Notes: generated by a model from the letters alone, not told the origin. DNA of 64,000 nucleotides from Dyella sedimenti (GCF_022760995.1 NZ_JAKWJO010000001.1:868001-932000); one strand, 5' to 3'; shown: positions 27,225 through 35,609, counted from the stretch's first letter. A program made the numbers and translations.

Positions 27225-28046
27225 ATGGATATCGTCGTCAACGAAGAACTCAAGGCCTATATCGATCCCCTGACGCCGGACGAGTACGAGGCGCTGGAAC
27301 GCAGCCTGCTCGCCGAGGGCTGCCGCGACGCACTGGTGCTGTGGGGCGACGTGCTGGTCGATGGCCACAACCGCTACGGCATCTGCCGCAAGCACGGCCT
27401 GCCGTTCCAGACCGTGCAGAACACGCATTTCCAGTCGATCGAGGACGTGCACCTATGGATGATCGAGCAGCACCTGGGCCGGCGCAGCGTGTCCGATTTC
27501 CAGCGCGGCGTGCTGGCCTTGCGCAAGCGGGAAATCCTGGCCGCGCGCCGCGTCCGCGCGCAGGCGGTGGAGGCGCCGCCTGCGACCGCCGACGAGGCGG
27601 TGCCAGTGATGGCCGACGAGCCCGCATCGGCGCCGTCCGAGCCGTTGCCGAGCCGCCAGGCGCTCGCCCGCGAGGCGCGGCTGAGCAACAGCCAGGTCGT
27701 GCTGATCGAGAAGATCCACAAGCAGGCGGCGCCGGAAGTGGTGGCCGCGGTGAAGTCCGGCGCGTTGTCGATCAACGCGGCGGCCGCGGTGGCCAGCCTG
27801 CCGGAGGAAGAGCAGCGTGCCGCCGCGATGGCCGGCGACAAGGAGTTGAAGCAGGTCGCCAGACGCGTGCGCGAATCGCGCCGCAAGCCGCCGAAGGAAG
27901 CGGCGGCCGCGCAGGAGGACGACCTGCCCACGCTGCGCCGCCGCGTGGCCGAACTGGTCGCCGAGGTCGCCGAGCTGAAGGCGGACAACGAGGCCCTGCG
28001 CCAGCAACTGGCGCGCTGGGAACGTAGCGAGGCTAGCAGCGTCTGA
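27225..28046 (+). CDS. ParB-like nuclease-fold / replication-partition-related protein (chromosomal orphan)
   Basis: The 273-residue protein begins with a ParB/Sulfiredoxin-like segment: DPLTPDEYEALERSLLAEGC then LVLWGDVLVDGHNRYGIC, the latter matching the (D/N)GHxR box. A low-complexity linker (about residues 105-145) leads to a helical region with SRQALAREARLSNSQVVLIE and SGALSINAAAAVASLPEE, as in the HTH region of ParB-type proteins. It ends in a coiled coil (LRRRVAELVAEVAELKADN). No parA or replication gene is adjacent, so a partition role is not supported by context; a regulator role is possible. The repeat GAGCCTGTTCAAAATC begins right after its stop. Confidence 0.72.
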   Translation: MDIVVNEELKAYIDPLTPDEYEALERSLLAEGCRDALVLWGDVLVDGHNRYGICRKHGLPFQTVQNTHFQSIEDVHLWMIEQHLGRRSVSDFQRGVLALRKREILAARRVRAQAVEAPPATADEAVPVMADEPASAPSEPLPSRQALAREARLSNSQVVLIEKIHKQAAPEVVAAVKSGALSINAAAAVASLPEEEQRAAAMAGDKELKQVARRVRESRRKPPKEAAAAQEDDLPTLRRRVAELVAEVAELKADNEALRQQLARWERSEASSV

Positions 28047-28105
28047 GAGCCTGTTCAAAATCTCGATGTCATCCCAGCTACCCCTCGGCGCTAATCGGTT
28101 CCCTC

Positions 28106-28245
28106 TGTAGGAGCGCACCCTGTGCGCGACCGCCTTTTGCCTCAGTCTCCATGTCCGTCATCCTGGCCCTTGCCTCCTTTGGCGGGATGCGCCGGGATGA
28201 CCAGCCATGAGGCGAAAGGCGTCGCGCACAGGGTGCGCTCCTACA
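28106..28245. repeat. Long inverted repeat, type-1 copy B
   Basis: Perfect 25-bp arms (TGTAGGAGCGCACCCTGTGC plus GCGAC at 28106-28130; complement at 28221-28245) continue inward as CGCCTTTTGCCTCA against TGAGGCGAAAGGCG (13 of 14 pairs) and GTCATCCTGGC against GCCGGGATGAC. The RNA would form one long hairpin of about 140 nt. Copy C at 43975-44115 is almost the same along its whole length. No gene was found in the 28047-28364 gap besides this and the palindrome at 28295. Confidence 0.9.
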
Positions 28246-28294
28246 AGGCTGCGTGGAGGGCACACAGTAGGGAAGGGGAGCGGTGCTCTTGGCC

Positions 28295-28318
28295 CCTCCC
28301 CCTGCGTGCAGGGGGAGG
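28295..28318 (-). terminator. GC-rich palindrome (type-2) downstream of folE2
   Basis: CCTCCCCCTGC-GT-GCAGGGGGAGG, 11-bp perfect arms, lies 46 bp past the folE2 stop on the minus strand. Closely related palindromes occur twice at 56677-56744. It may act as a terminator or belong to a dispersed repeat family. Confidence 0.6.
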
Positions 28319-28364
28319 TTGGGAGGGGGGCTTGTGCTACATGGAAATCGAACGACGCCGAGGT

Positions 28365-29312
28365 CTAGCCGCCGATCCAGCCGCCCGCCGCCTCGCCGCC
28401 GCTGGCGTGCGCCACGGCGTCATGTGGGTGCAGGCTTTCATGGTGTTCCACGCGCACGCGATAGCGGGCGATGCCCGCGCCATCGTGCAGCGCGCGCTGG
28501 ATGCGCCGCGCCGCGTCCTCGCAGAACATCAGGTTGCCGCCATTGGCGAGGGCGAAGGCCTGTTCGTCCTCGCGCTTGACCGCCGTCTGCACCGGCGTGG
28601 CCAGCGCCTGCTCGATGCGGTCGAGCAGCGGCAGCAGATCCAGTGGCGCGTCCTGTGCGGGGCGTACCCGTACTTGCGCCGTGCTGCGCTGCGCGTGGGG
28701 CGTGGCGACGATGCCGCGCTCGCTGCCCAGCCACGCCATGACGGCCGCATGGTCCAGCGGGGCGTCGGCGCGGAAGTCGCCGGCGAACTGTTGCTGGATA
28801 AGCTGGCGCGCCAGCGCGGCGGAGGCGGGGCAGGTGGAGGAATAGGTGACCGCGGTTTCCAGCTCCCAGCGGAAGCCGCGCTCGTCCAGCAGGGCCTCGA
28901 CCAGCACCGGATAGGCGCGCCAGCCGCTGTTGCCGCTGCGCAGCGCGGCACGGCGCACGAGATGCTCGAAGCGCAGGCTGACGCGGGCGCGATCGGCGAG
29001 GCCATCCTGCGAGCGCAGGAAGGCGTGCAGCAGCCGTTCGAGCACGGGACCATCGAGCCTGCCGCCGCCCAGGTGCCCGTCCAGCAGCAGGTAGAGGCGG
29101 GACATGTGGATGCCCCGGCTGGCCGCGCGCGTGAGGTTGACGAAGGCGTCGACGCGGGCGCCGCATCGTTGTGTTTCGCCATTCCCGGCATCGAAGGCGA
29201 TGGGCAGTTCGATGCCGGCCATGCCGACCCAGTCCAGCGTGCCGGCCGTGTCGCGCGGGGCTTCCACGGCCACGTCGGGCAGGGCGAGGATGCGGTGGTC
29301 GCGGTGCTTCAT
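28365..29312 (-). CDS. folE2: GTP cyclohydrolase FolE2 (type IB)
   Basis: FolE2 converts GTP to 7,8-dihydroneopterin triphosphate, the entry step of folate (and queuosine) synthesis, with a metal other than zinc if zinc is short. The 315-residue protein shows the family pattern: DWVGMAGIELPI, VNLTRAASRGIHMSRLYLLL (HMSR segment), TYSSTCPASAALAR with the catalytic-site Cys, and the C-terminal RVRVEHHESLHPHDAVA. No folE-type enzyme or Zur box is visible nearby, so zinc regulation is not shown. It is 34 bp downstream of the S8 protease gene and may be the last gene of that unit. Confidence 0.9.
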   Translation of the reverse strand: MKHRDHRILALPDVAVEAPRDTAGTLDWVGMAGIELPIAFDAGNGETQRCGARVDAFVNLTRAASRGIHMSRLYLLLDGHLGGGRLDGPVLERLLHAFLRSQDGLADRARVSLRFEHLVRRAALRSGNSGWRAYPVLVEALLDERGFRWELETAVTYSSTCPASAALARQLIQQQFAGDFRADAPLDHAAVMAWLGSERGIVATPHAQRSTAQVRVRPAQDAPLDLLPLLDRIEQALATPVQTAVKREDEQAFALANGGNLMFCEDAARRIQRALHDGAGIARYRVRVEHHESLHPHDAVAHASGGEAAGGWIGG

Positions 29313-29346
29313 CGGGGTTCTCCGCCATCGGCGTGCGTGGAGGGTA

Positions 29347-30648
29347 TCAATGCGGCGCTTTCTGTTGCGTGCGCAGCATCGCGATGGCCGAGGCGGCGTT
29401 CACCTGCAGCATGCCGTGGGACACCCGGCTGCTGCGCAGGAGGATGTCGTGCAGCGTGCGCGCGTCCAAGCGTGGCGACAGTGAGAGCAGCAGCGCCGCG
29501 ATGCCGCTGACGTGCGCGGCCGCCATGGACGAGCCCGAGGTGAAGTCGTAGCCGCCGCCGGGCTGGGTGGTGAGGATGTCGTTGCCTGGCGCGCTCAGGA
29601 TGCCGGGAGGCGCTGGCTGGGCGCCGCTCATGCGGACCACGAGCACGCCGGGACGATCGTTGGGGAAGCCGTCGGGATTGCCTTCCGGCGGCATCGCGGC
29701 GACCACGATGCGCCCTTGTTGCAGCAACTGGCCGAGCAGCTTGTCCAGCAGCGGGTCCGACGGCCCGCCCAGGCTGAGGTTGACGATGCGCGCGTCGGTG
29801 TCGATCACCGCCGCCAGCGCCTTGGCCAGGGTGAACGAATTGCAGCGCGCGCCGGTTCCGGCCGAGCCGTACCAGCAGGCCTTGTAGATGCTCAGCTCCG
29901 CCTTGGGGGCGATGCCGACGATGCCCTGGTGGTTGTCGCCGACGGCGGTGATGATGCCGGCCACTTCCGTGCCGTGGCCATCGGCGCCGAAGGCGCTCGC
30001 GTCGGCGTCCACCAGGTTGCGCGCCGCGACGATGCGGCCCTTCAGGTCCGGATGCATCATGTCCACGCCGGTGTCGATGATCGCGACATGCACGCCGCTG
30101 CCCTGGCTGATGTTGTGCGCGAGGGCGGCGTCGGTCTCGACGAAACCGCGCTGCAGGTTGGCATAGGGATCGTTGTAGTGGTGCGCGCCGGCCGTGTCGT
30201 CCGAGTACACCGCATAGTCCTGCAGCGGCTGCGCCAGCGCGACGCGGCTGTCCTTGGCCAGCGCGGCGAGCAGCGCCTCGCGGCTCATGCCCGGCGGCGG
30301 CTCCAGCACGATGCAGTACAGGTCCAGCGCCTTGATCGGCCAGCCGGTGATCTGGCGGATGCCGTAGCGTTGCTTGAGCTCGTCCAGGGTGGACACCGCG
30401 CGCTGGCCGGCACCGTAGTTGCCGGCGGGCGCGTAGCCGAGCAGGCTGGAACCGGCGTGGGTGGCGGGGGGCTCGACCGGATTGGCCACGGCCAGCACGA
30501 TGTCGCGCCGGGCATCCATGGTGGCTGCGCTGGCGGCCGTGGCCTCGACGCTGCCGTCGCTCGACGGCGCGACGGGGCGCGGTGCCGCACAGGCGGCCAG
30601 CAGGGCCAACAGCAGGGCCAGCAGGGCAAGGCGGACGCGTCGCGTCAT
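29347..30648 (-). CDS. S8 (subtilisin-like) serine protease, probable lipoprotein
   Basis: The 433-residue product starts MTRRVRLALLALLLALLAAC, a signal with a likely lipobox (LLAAC, Cys20). The peptidase S8 triad is clear: VAIIDTGVDMMHPDL (Asp), ADGHGTEVAGIITAV (His) and FTSGSSMAAAHVSGIAALLL (Ser), with the oxyanion-region segment VVAAMPPEGN in between. An N-terminal pro-like segment spans roughly residues 70-150. It should be a membrane-tethered envelope protease. Its start overlaps the anti-sigma stop by 4 bp, tying expression to the sigma/anti-sigma pair. Confidence 0.9.
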   Translation of the reverse strand: MTRRVRLALLALLLALLAACAAPRPVAPSSDGSVEATAASAATMDARRDIVLAVANPVEPPATHAGSSLLGYAPAGNYGAGQRAVSTLDELKQRYGIRQITGWPIKALDLYCIVLEPPPGMSREALLAALAKDSRVALAQPLQDYAVYSDDTAGAHHYNDPYANLQRGFVETDAALAHNISQGSGVHVAIIDTGVDMMHPDLKGRIVAARNLVDADASAFGADGHGTEVAGIITAVGDNHQGIVGIAPKAELSIYKACWYGSAGTGARCNSFTLAKALAAVIDTDARIVNLSLGGPSDPLLDKLLGQLLQQGRIVVAAMPPEGNPDGFPNDRPGVLVVRMSGAQPAPPGILSAPGNDILTTQPGGGYDFTSGSSMAAAHVSGIAALLLSLSPRLDARTLHDILLRSSRVSHGMLQVNAASAIAMLRTQQKAPH

Positions 30649-31277
30649 GGTGCGGTGGCGACCGGCTCGGCCAGGCGGATGCCATGGGCGGCGCGCAGCT
30701 TGCGCAGCGTGTCGTCAGGCGCGGCGGTGTCGGCCGCCGGCACTACGGTGTAGGCACCGACGTCGTTGGGGCCGCCGACCACCCGCAGCCGCAGGCTGTG
30801 CAGCAGGGCGTTCCAGTCGGCCAGCTTCATGGCCTCGTCGGGCACCACGTGGATCGCACCCTGGGGCGCGGGCAGGCTCGGCTGGCTCAGCGTGCGGTAG
30901 GCGGGGTGCTGGCTTTCGGACCACAGCCTGGCTCCCAGCACGCCGATGCCCAACGCCTGCACCAGCACCGCGGCGACCAGGGCGCGCATGGTCCAGGAGG
31001 TCCGCGAGCGCGGCGACGTTTCCTGGATATCCGGCGCATCGATGCGGGCCAGCAGGTGCCGCAGGCCGGCATCGGCATCCACCGCGATGTCCGGCGGCAG
31101 GGCGACGGCGCGGCGCAGGCGTTGCTGCTGGGCGAACTCGGTGCGGCACGATTCGCACTCGACCAGGTGCCGGGTCAGCCATTCGTCCTGTGCCTGCGGG
31201 GCACTGCCCTGCAGCGTCCAGGGCATGATCTCCCAGGCACGGGCGCAATCCTTGCCGACGTCCATTGGAAATTTCAT
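30645..31277 (-). CDS. Zinc-finger anti-sigma factor, membrane bound
   Basis: This 210-residue protein has a cytoplasmic zinc-finger of the zf-HC2/ZAS type (HLVECESCRTEF, the HX3CX2C signature, at about residues 37-48). One transmembrane helix (MRALVAAVLVQALGIGVLGA, about residues 110-130) follows, then a periplasmic tail ending RLAEPVATAP. The position directly after the ECF sigma gene, with 4-bp overlaps on both sides, supports a role as its anti-sigma factor. The ATG at 31277 (MKFPMDVGKDC) is preceded by AAGAGA. The signal that releases the sigma factor is unknown. Confidence 0.84.
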   Translation of the reverse strand: MKFPMDVGKDCARAWEIMPWTLQGSAPQAQDEWLTRHLVECESCRTEFAQQQRLRRAVALPPDIAVDADAGLRHLLARIDAPDIQETSPRSRTSWTMRALVAAVLVQALGIGVLGARLWSESQHPAYRTLSQPSLPAPQGAIHVVPDEAMKLADWNALLHSLRLRVVGGPNDVGAYTVVPAADTAAPDDTLRKLRAAHGIRLAEPVATAP

Positions 31278-31861
31278 GGCGTTTTCTCTTTCTGCAAAGG
31301 CGGCTCTCCCGCGAGCGCCGGTAGCGTGTTGCGCAACTTGACCCGCGCATGGAACAGCCGGGCCTTCACCGTGCCCACCGGGCACTGCATGATGACGGCG
31401 ACGTCCTCCAGGGTATGGCCCAGTCCGTAGACCAGTTCGACGACCACCCGCTGGTCCGCCGAAAGGTGCTTGAGGCCCTTGGCAAGCCAGTCGCGCAGCT
31501 CGCGGTCCTCGCCCGGGTCGTGCGAAGGCATGCGGTCCTCGCGGCCGTCGTCCTCCACCGGCTCGTCGCCGTGCTGGCGCAGCGTCTTCAGGCCGCAGCG
31601 GTAGGCGATGCCGAAGATCCAGGTGGACACGCGCGAGTCGCCGTGGAAGCCGCTCGCCTTCTGCCAGGCGATCCAGAAGCAGTCGTTGATGACCTCCTCG
31701 ATCACGTCGGCGCGGCGCGTCAGGCGTGACAGGAAGCGGACCAGCCGGCCGTGGTAGCTGCGGTACAGCACGGCCAGCGCGGCGCGGTCGCCCCCTGACA
31801 TGCGTTGGAGCAGCATGCGGTCTGTCGCGTCTGCGTCGATGTCGGCGTCGTTCATGACCAT
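31274..31861 (-). CDS. ECF RNA polymerase sigma factor
   Basis: The 195-residue protein is a group IV sigma-70 factor. Region 2 is visible as LLQRMSGGDRAALAVLYRSY, ADVIEEVINDCFWIAWQKA and VSTWIFGIAYRCGLKTLR. Region 4 reads LSADQRVVVELVYGLGHTLEDVA then IMQCPVGTVKARLFHARVKL. It directs RNA polymerase to a stress-type regulon. It is first in an operon with anti-sigma and S8 protease genes, all with ATGA overlaps. ATGs at 31861 and 31855 are both possible. No promoter could be assigned. Confidence 0.93.
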   Translation of the reverse strand: MVMNDADIDADATDRMLLQRMSGGDRAALAVLYRSYHGRLVRFLSRLTRRADVIEEVINDCFWIAWQKASGFHGDSRVSTWIFGIAYRCGLKTLRQHGDEPVEDDGREDRMPSHDPGEDRELRDWLAKGLKHLSADQRVVVELVYGLGHTLEDVAVIMQCPVGTVKARLFHARVKLRNTLPALAGEPPLQKEKTP

Positions 31862-31925
31862 CTCGGAAGGGTGGTTGCTCGCCCGGTGAGTGCCCTGTCG
31901 GCGCGAAAAGGTTGTCTGGCTCCAA

Positions 31926-31943
31926 GAGCCTGTTCACAGGCTC
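31926..31943 (-). terminator. Short hairpin after the outer-membrane protein gene
   Basis: GAGCCTGT-TC-ACAGGCTC, 8-bp perfect arms, begins directly at the 3' end of the gene ending at 31944. The motif GAGCCTGTTC also appears after other gene ends here (28047, 43922), suggesting a common gene-end element. Confidence 0.5.
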
Positions 31944-32714
31944 CTAGAAAGACCAGGACGCCGTGGCGACCCAGGCGGCGGTGCGCAGGTCGTCCGGCAC
32001 GCGCGGCAGCCCGTCGGTCGCCACCCGGTCGACCTCGATGCGCCAGGGACCATGGCTCCACAGCAGTCCGACATGGCCGTAGCGATAGGGCCGGGTGCTG
32101 CCGTATCCGTAAGATTCTGCGTCACCGTGGTCGGCCGCATGGTCATCAGCATAGTAGCCGTAGGCCAGCGGCGTGGGCTGGGCGATGCCCACCCCGGCGG
32201 AAAGGGCGAGGCGCCAGGGCAGCGGCCAGTGCACGCCCAGGTCCACCGCGCCACGCAGCCGATGGTCGCTGCCGCTCACGGGATGGATGGCCGACAGGCC
32301 AAGCGAGAGGACGTCGCGGTAGAGCCAGCCCAGGCCGGCCTCGGCGCGGTCGAATGCCTTGCGGCGGTCGTGGCCGGGGTAGTTGTCGTACAGCGCATTC
32401 GCCTGCATCTGCCAGTCGGCCGAAAGCCGCCAGTAGCGCATAGCCTGCACCAGCGCCTCGGCGACATGGTCCGGCGAACGTGTCTCGATGCTGGCCGAGG
32501 CGCCGAGATTCCAGCCAGACGCGACGGCCCAGGCGGCCGCGCCCTGCAGCACCGGCGTCTGCGGCGTGATCGCCTGTCCCCGGTCCACCAACTGCGAGCT
32601 GAGGGCCACGGAACCGCTCACGCTGCCCGACTGGGCGTGGACCGCCAAAGGCAGGCCCAGCCCGAGGGCCAGCGCGAGCCGGCCGATCCGCGCGGCGGGC
32701 GAGGCGAACGCCAT
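31944..32714 (-). CDS. Outer-membrane beta-barrel protein (TIGR02001-like)
   Basis: The 256-residue product has a signal peptide (MAFASPAARIGRLALALGLG, cleavage near AVHAQ). The barrel-like chain starts VSGSVALSSQLVDRGQAITP, similar to the SGNVxLxSxYxxRGxxQ opening of the TIGR02001 family, and ends in Phe (WVATASWSF). Alternating strands such as LGLGWLYRDVLSL-type stretches and RYGHVGLLWSHGPWRIEVD fit the barrel. Function is unknown. The start is uncertain: the frame is open to 32837, and the ATG at 32738 would lengthen the n-region. It is not obviously part of the sigma operon downstream. Confidence 0.68.
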   Translation of the reverse strand: MAFASPAARIGRLALALGLGLPLAVHAQSGSVSGSVALSSQLVDRGQAITPQTPVLQGAAAWAVASGWNLGASASIETRSPDHVAEALVQAMRYWRLSADWQMQANALYDNYPGHDRRKAFDRAEAGLGWLYRDVLSLGLSAIHPVSGSDHRLRGAVDLGVHWPLPWRLALSAGVGIAQPTPLAYGYYADDHAADHGDAESYGYGSTRPYRYGHVGLLWSHGPWRIEVDRVATDGLPRVPDDLRTAAWVATASWSF

Positions 32715-32918
32715 GGATCTGTCGGCAGGGGGCTTCATGGACGCATCAGGCGCCGTTGCGCCACGGATCTCCGTGGCGCGGGGAAGGGGCTGTGCGGTGG
32801 AAGGCGGCTTGCCAGTCGTCTCGCCACATCGGCTCATTGTCTGCGTGATCCCTTGCCGGCACGATCGGGGCGTGCGCCATGCCCGCGATTCTATAAGGCC
32901 GGCCTGGCGGCGTGGCGG

Positions 32919-33326
32919 TCAGTGGAGGGTGTCGAGGTAGGCAATCAGGTCCTCCAACTGCTTGGCGTTGTCCAGGCCGCTGTACTTCATCTTGGTGCCG
33001 GGGTTGGCCTGCTTGGCGGGCTGCGACAGGTAGCCGTGCAGCTTGTCCGCGGTCCAGGTCCAGGGCGCGTGCCGCAGCGCGTCGGAATAGTTGTAGTCCG
33101 GCAGGGTGCCGGCCGCGCGCCCCACGATGCCGAACAAGCTGGGGCCCTTCTTGTTGCGTCCCTGCTGGACGCTATGGCACTCGGAGCATTCGCTCTTGAA
33201 CACGTCCGAGCCGGCGGCCGCGTCACCGGCCGTGGCGGCCGGCGACGCCAGCATCCCGCCGGCGGCGATGACGCCGGCCGCGGCTATTCCCAGGATCTTC
33301 CCAAACGACGACTTGATCACTTGCAT
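32919..33326 (-). CDS. Exported class I c-type cytochrome
   Basis: The 135-residue protein has a signal peptide (MQVIKSSFGKILGIAAAGVI, cleavage near ATAG) and a single CxxCH heme site (CSECH, Cys47/Cys50/His51). GPSLFGIVGRAAG and a distal Met in NPGTKMKYSGL follow, the layout of cytochrome c2/mitochondrial-type cytochrome c. It carries electrons in the periplasm. GGGAG precedes the ATG at 33326. It is 19 bp downstream of the heme-porin gene and probably in one operon with it and cytochrome b561. Confidence 0.92.
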   Translation of the reverse strand: MQVIKSSFGKILGIAAAGVIAAGGMLASPAATAGDAAAGSDVFKSECSECHSVQQGRNKKGPSLFGIVGRAAGTLPDYNYSDALRHAPWTWTADKLHGYLSQPAKQANPGTKMKYSGLDNAKQLEDLIAYLDTLH

Positions 33327-33345
33327 GGCTCCCGTGTGACGTGAT

Positions 33346-34716
33346 TCAGAACGCAAGGCTGGCGGAAATGGAGAACTCGTCCAGGTCCCGCGCATTGGTT
33401 ACGGGAAAGCCCGGCGGCGCGCCGAAGACGTTGCTGCTGGTGCCGTTGAAGCGGGTGAAGCGGAACCAGGTGGCGGCGATCTTCAGGTTGGCGAACGGCG
33501 TCAAGGAACCTTCCTTGCCGAACGGCGCCCAGAACAGGGTGTATAGGTTGCTGGTGACCGCCGGGTCGCCGAACGGCGGGTAGCGGAGGGGATCGCTGGT
33601 GCCCGTGCTGCGCAGGTGCGCCACGGTGATGCCGTAGGTCTGCCTGAAGGTGTAGGTGGCGCTCAGGGTCTGGTCGTGCGCGGCCACGTGCTGCTTGCTG
33701 GTCAGGCCCGGCACGGGGCCGGCTAAGACGCTGCCGTAGTCGCGCTGTTCGAGGATGTTCACGTAGCTCATCTGCACGATGTGCTCGCGGTTGCCCAGGA
33801 ACTGGTAGCTCAGGTCGTAGCCCAGGTCGGTGATGTCGTCCTTGGGCGCGTTGCGCGGCAGCTGCCGCTTGGTGGTCAGCGCCACCAGGCCGGCGGAGAA
33901 GAACTGGCGCTTCAGGTCCTTCATGTAGGCCAGCCGCAGGTAGCCCGTGTCGCTGAGCTTGCCCGGGTCGCTCGATGGCGTGTAGCCGACGTCCGACTGG
34001 GTGGAGCGCGGCAGCGAGTTGTAGGTGCCCAGCTCGCCCAGCCAGCTGCCGTCGAACAGGCCGTAGGCGACGGCGCCGATGACGTGGGTCGCCAGCGGAT
34101 TGGGGCTGGAGGGATTGAGCAGCGTGCCCGAGTTGGCCGGCGGGCCGAAGTTGGAGGCGCTCGGCAGCACGCTGATGGGATCCTCGAAGCCCGGGCTGTT
34201 GTTGACGCTCACGCCGAACATGGCGTCGTGGCCGGCCAGCGTGAGGTCCTTGGCCACGTAGCGCAGGTCCACGTTGCTGAGCTTGGTATGGAAATGGTCG
34301 TGGCCGTCGTTGTCGGTCTCCACCTTGACGTAGCCGCCCGCGTTGTCGCTGATGCGGCCGGCCAGATAAAGATCGGCCTCGGTCAGCTGGGTCGTGTCCT
34401 TGCTGTTGCTGCCGGCCGGCACGGCGCGCGTGCCGATCAGCTGGATCGCCGCCGGCAGGCTGCCGCCCTTGCCGCCCGTATCCGTGTAGCCATTGAGCTT
34501 GAAGCGTATGCCGTAGGGCGTCAGCGCGGGTCCATAGGCGCCGGCATGGCAATCGGCGCAGGCCGAGCCGGTTTGCCTGGCGTAGGCGGGCGTGGCCTGC
34601 GCGCCGTGGCTGGCGAACAGCAGCATGGCCGCCACCAGGCCAAGCCACGGAAACCAGCGGGCGGCGCCGCGCGTGGCCTGCCTGTCGCGCGCGCGTTGGA
34701 TCGAAGCGGTAGGCAT
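33346..34716 (-). CDS. Outer-membrane barrel with N-terminal CxxCH heme motif (Cyc2-like cytochrome-porin)
   Basis: The 456-residue protein has a signal peptide (about residues 1-41), then at the mature N terminus TPAYARQTGSACADCHAG. This is one CxxCH heme site (Cys53, Cys56, His57), followed by GPALTPYGIRFKLNGYTD. The rest is rich in amphipathic strands and ends in Phe (FSISASLAF), as an outer-membrane barrel does. PAxARQTGxxCxxCH followed by LxxxGRxFKxxGY is the layout of Cyc2, the fused cytochrome-porin of iron oxidisers. This copy differs in detail (GPALTPYG instead of PxLNxFG). GGGAGA lies just upstream of the start. Flanking genes encode cytochrome b561 and cytochrome c. An iron-oxidation or extracellular-electron role is inference. 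Confidence 0.75.
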   Translation of the reverse strand: MPTASIQRARDRQATRGAARWFPWLGLVAAMLLFASHGAQATPAYARQTGSACADCHAGAYGPALTPYGIRFKLNGYTDTGGKGGSLPAAIQLIGTRAVPAGSNSKDTTQLTEADLYLAGRISDNAGGYVKVETDNDGHDHFHTKLSNVDLRYVAKDLTLAGHDAMFGVSVNNSPGFEDPISVLPSASNFGPPANSGTLLNPSSPNPLATHVIGAVAYGLFDGSWLGELGTYNSLPRSTQSDVGYTPSSDPGKLSDTGYLRLAYMKDLKRQFFSAGLVALTTKRQLPRNAPKDDITDLGYDLSYQFLGNREHIVQMSYVNILEQRDYGSVLAGPVPGLTSKQHVAAHDQTLSATYTFRQTYGITVAHLRSTGTSDPLRYPPFGDPAVTSNLYTLFWAPFGKEGSLTPFANLKIAATWFRFTRFNGTSSNVFGAPPGFPVTNARDLDEFSISASLAF

Positions 34717-34745
34717 GGGATCTCCCTTGTCTTGATGGATGGAGC

Positions 34746-35375
34746 TCAGCGCCGGCGCCGGGGCAGCATGGCGCGGAGCACGCGGTCCTTGAGGATGAAG
34801 TGGTGCCAGAGCGCGGCCCCCACGTGCAGCGCGACCAGGCCCAGCAGCAGCCATGCGGCGTCCTGGTGCCAGTCGCTGAGGTTGTCCGCGAGGTCCTCGT
34901 CGGGCGCCACCAGCGCCGGCAGGGTGAGGCCGAGGAAATGCACCGGCTTGTCCTCGGCGTTGCTCAGCGCCCAGCCGAGCAGCGGCTGCGCGAGGATCAG
35001 CAGGTACAGCGCGGCGTGGTTCACGGCGGCCGCGGCGCGCAGCGGCCATGCCACGTGCCCTTCCTCGGTGGAGGGCAGTTTGCCCAGGCGCAGGCGAAGG
35101 AGCGCGCGCGCGAAGAACAGGAGCAGCACCAGCAGCCCGACATGACGATGGCCCTCGAGCAGCCAGAGGCGAACGGCGCGTCCATCCAACTGGTCGCGCA
35201 GCAGGATCAAGGCTACGCCGAGCAACAGGAGCAGCGCGGTCAGCCAGTGCAAGGCTACCAGCATGCGGGGACGCGTCGGCGCGGGCACCGGAGCCTCCTG
35301 CGAGGGAAGCGTGCCGTTGCTCCCGGCCTGGTTCTGCCAGGCCATATCCGGATTGTCCTCGTGCATCGCGGTCAT
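34746..35375 (-). CDS. Cytochrome b561 (inner-membrane di-heme)
   Basis: The 209-residue protein has four transmembrane helices with heme-ligand histidines in the usual places: LVALHWLTALLLLLGVALI, EGHRHVGLLVLLLFFARALL, NHAALYLLILAQPLLGW and DWHQDAAWLLLGLVALHVGA followed by WHHFILKDRV. Such proteins move electrons across the inner membrane, from quinol or to periplasmic partners. It has an N-terminal hydrophilic extension of about 35 residues. The start at 35375 (MTAMHEDNPDM) is preferred; 35366 is an alternative. It is the first gene of the b561/heme-barrel/cytochrome c cassette, spaced by 29 and 19 bp. Confidence 0.88.
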   Translation of the reverse strand: MTAMHEDNPDMAWQNQAGSNGTLPSQEAPVPAPTRPRMLVALHWLTALLLLLGVALILLRDQLDGRAVRLWLLEGHRHVGLLVLLLFFARALLRLRLGKLPSTEEGHVAWPLRAAAAVNHAALYLLILAQPLLGWALSNAEDKPVHFLGLTLPALVAPDEDLADNLSDWHQDAAWLLLGLVALHVGAALWHHFILKDRVLRAMLPRRRR

Positions 35376-35609
35376 TCCACGGTGTCCCCATGCGTGATTC
35401 GCCGTGCCGCCTCGCATCCGGGGAGGATGCAAGGCGCGAAGCGGGCGTGATCTTTGTGCGGGGTGGGTGCCGCCATCGCCGCGAAAGGTTGCATGCATCG
35501 GCAAGCGGCGCGAGCCGCGCCGCGCATGCCGCCGACGCAACCTTTCCTCGCACGGCCGGCACTCAGCTAGCGACGCTTGCGTTCAAGCGTTCCCTGCCTG
35601 GTCGTGGAC

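Noticed and set aside
28047..28364. tRNA or small RNA gene in the folE2/ParB-like gap
   Set aside because: The structure is fully explained by the long inverted repeat and the palindrome; no cloverleaf features.
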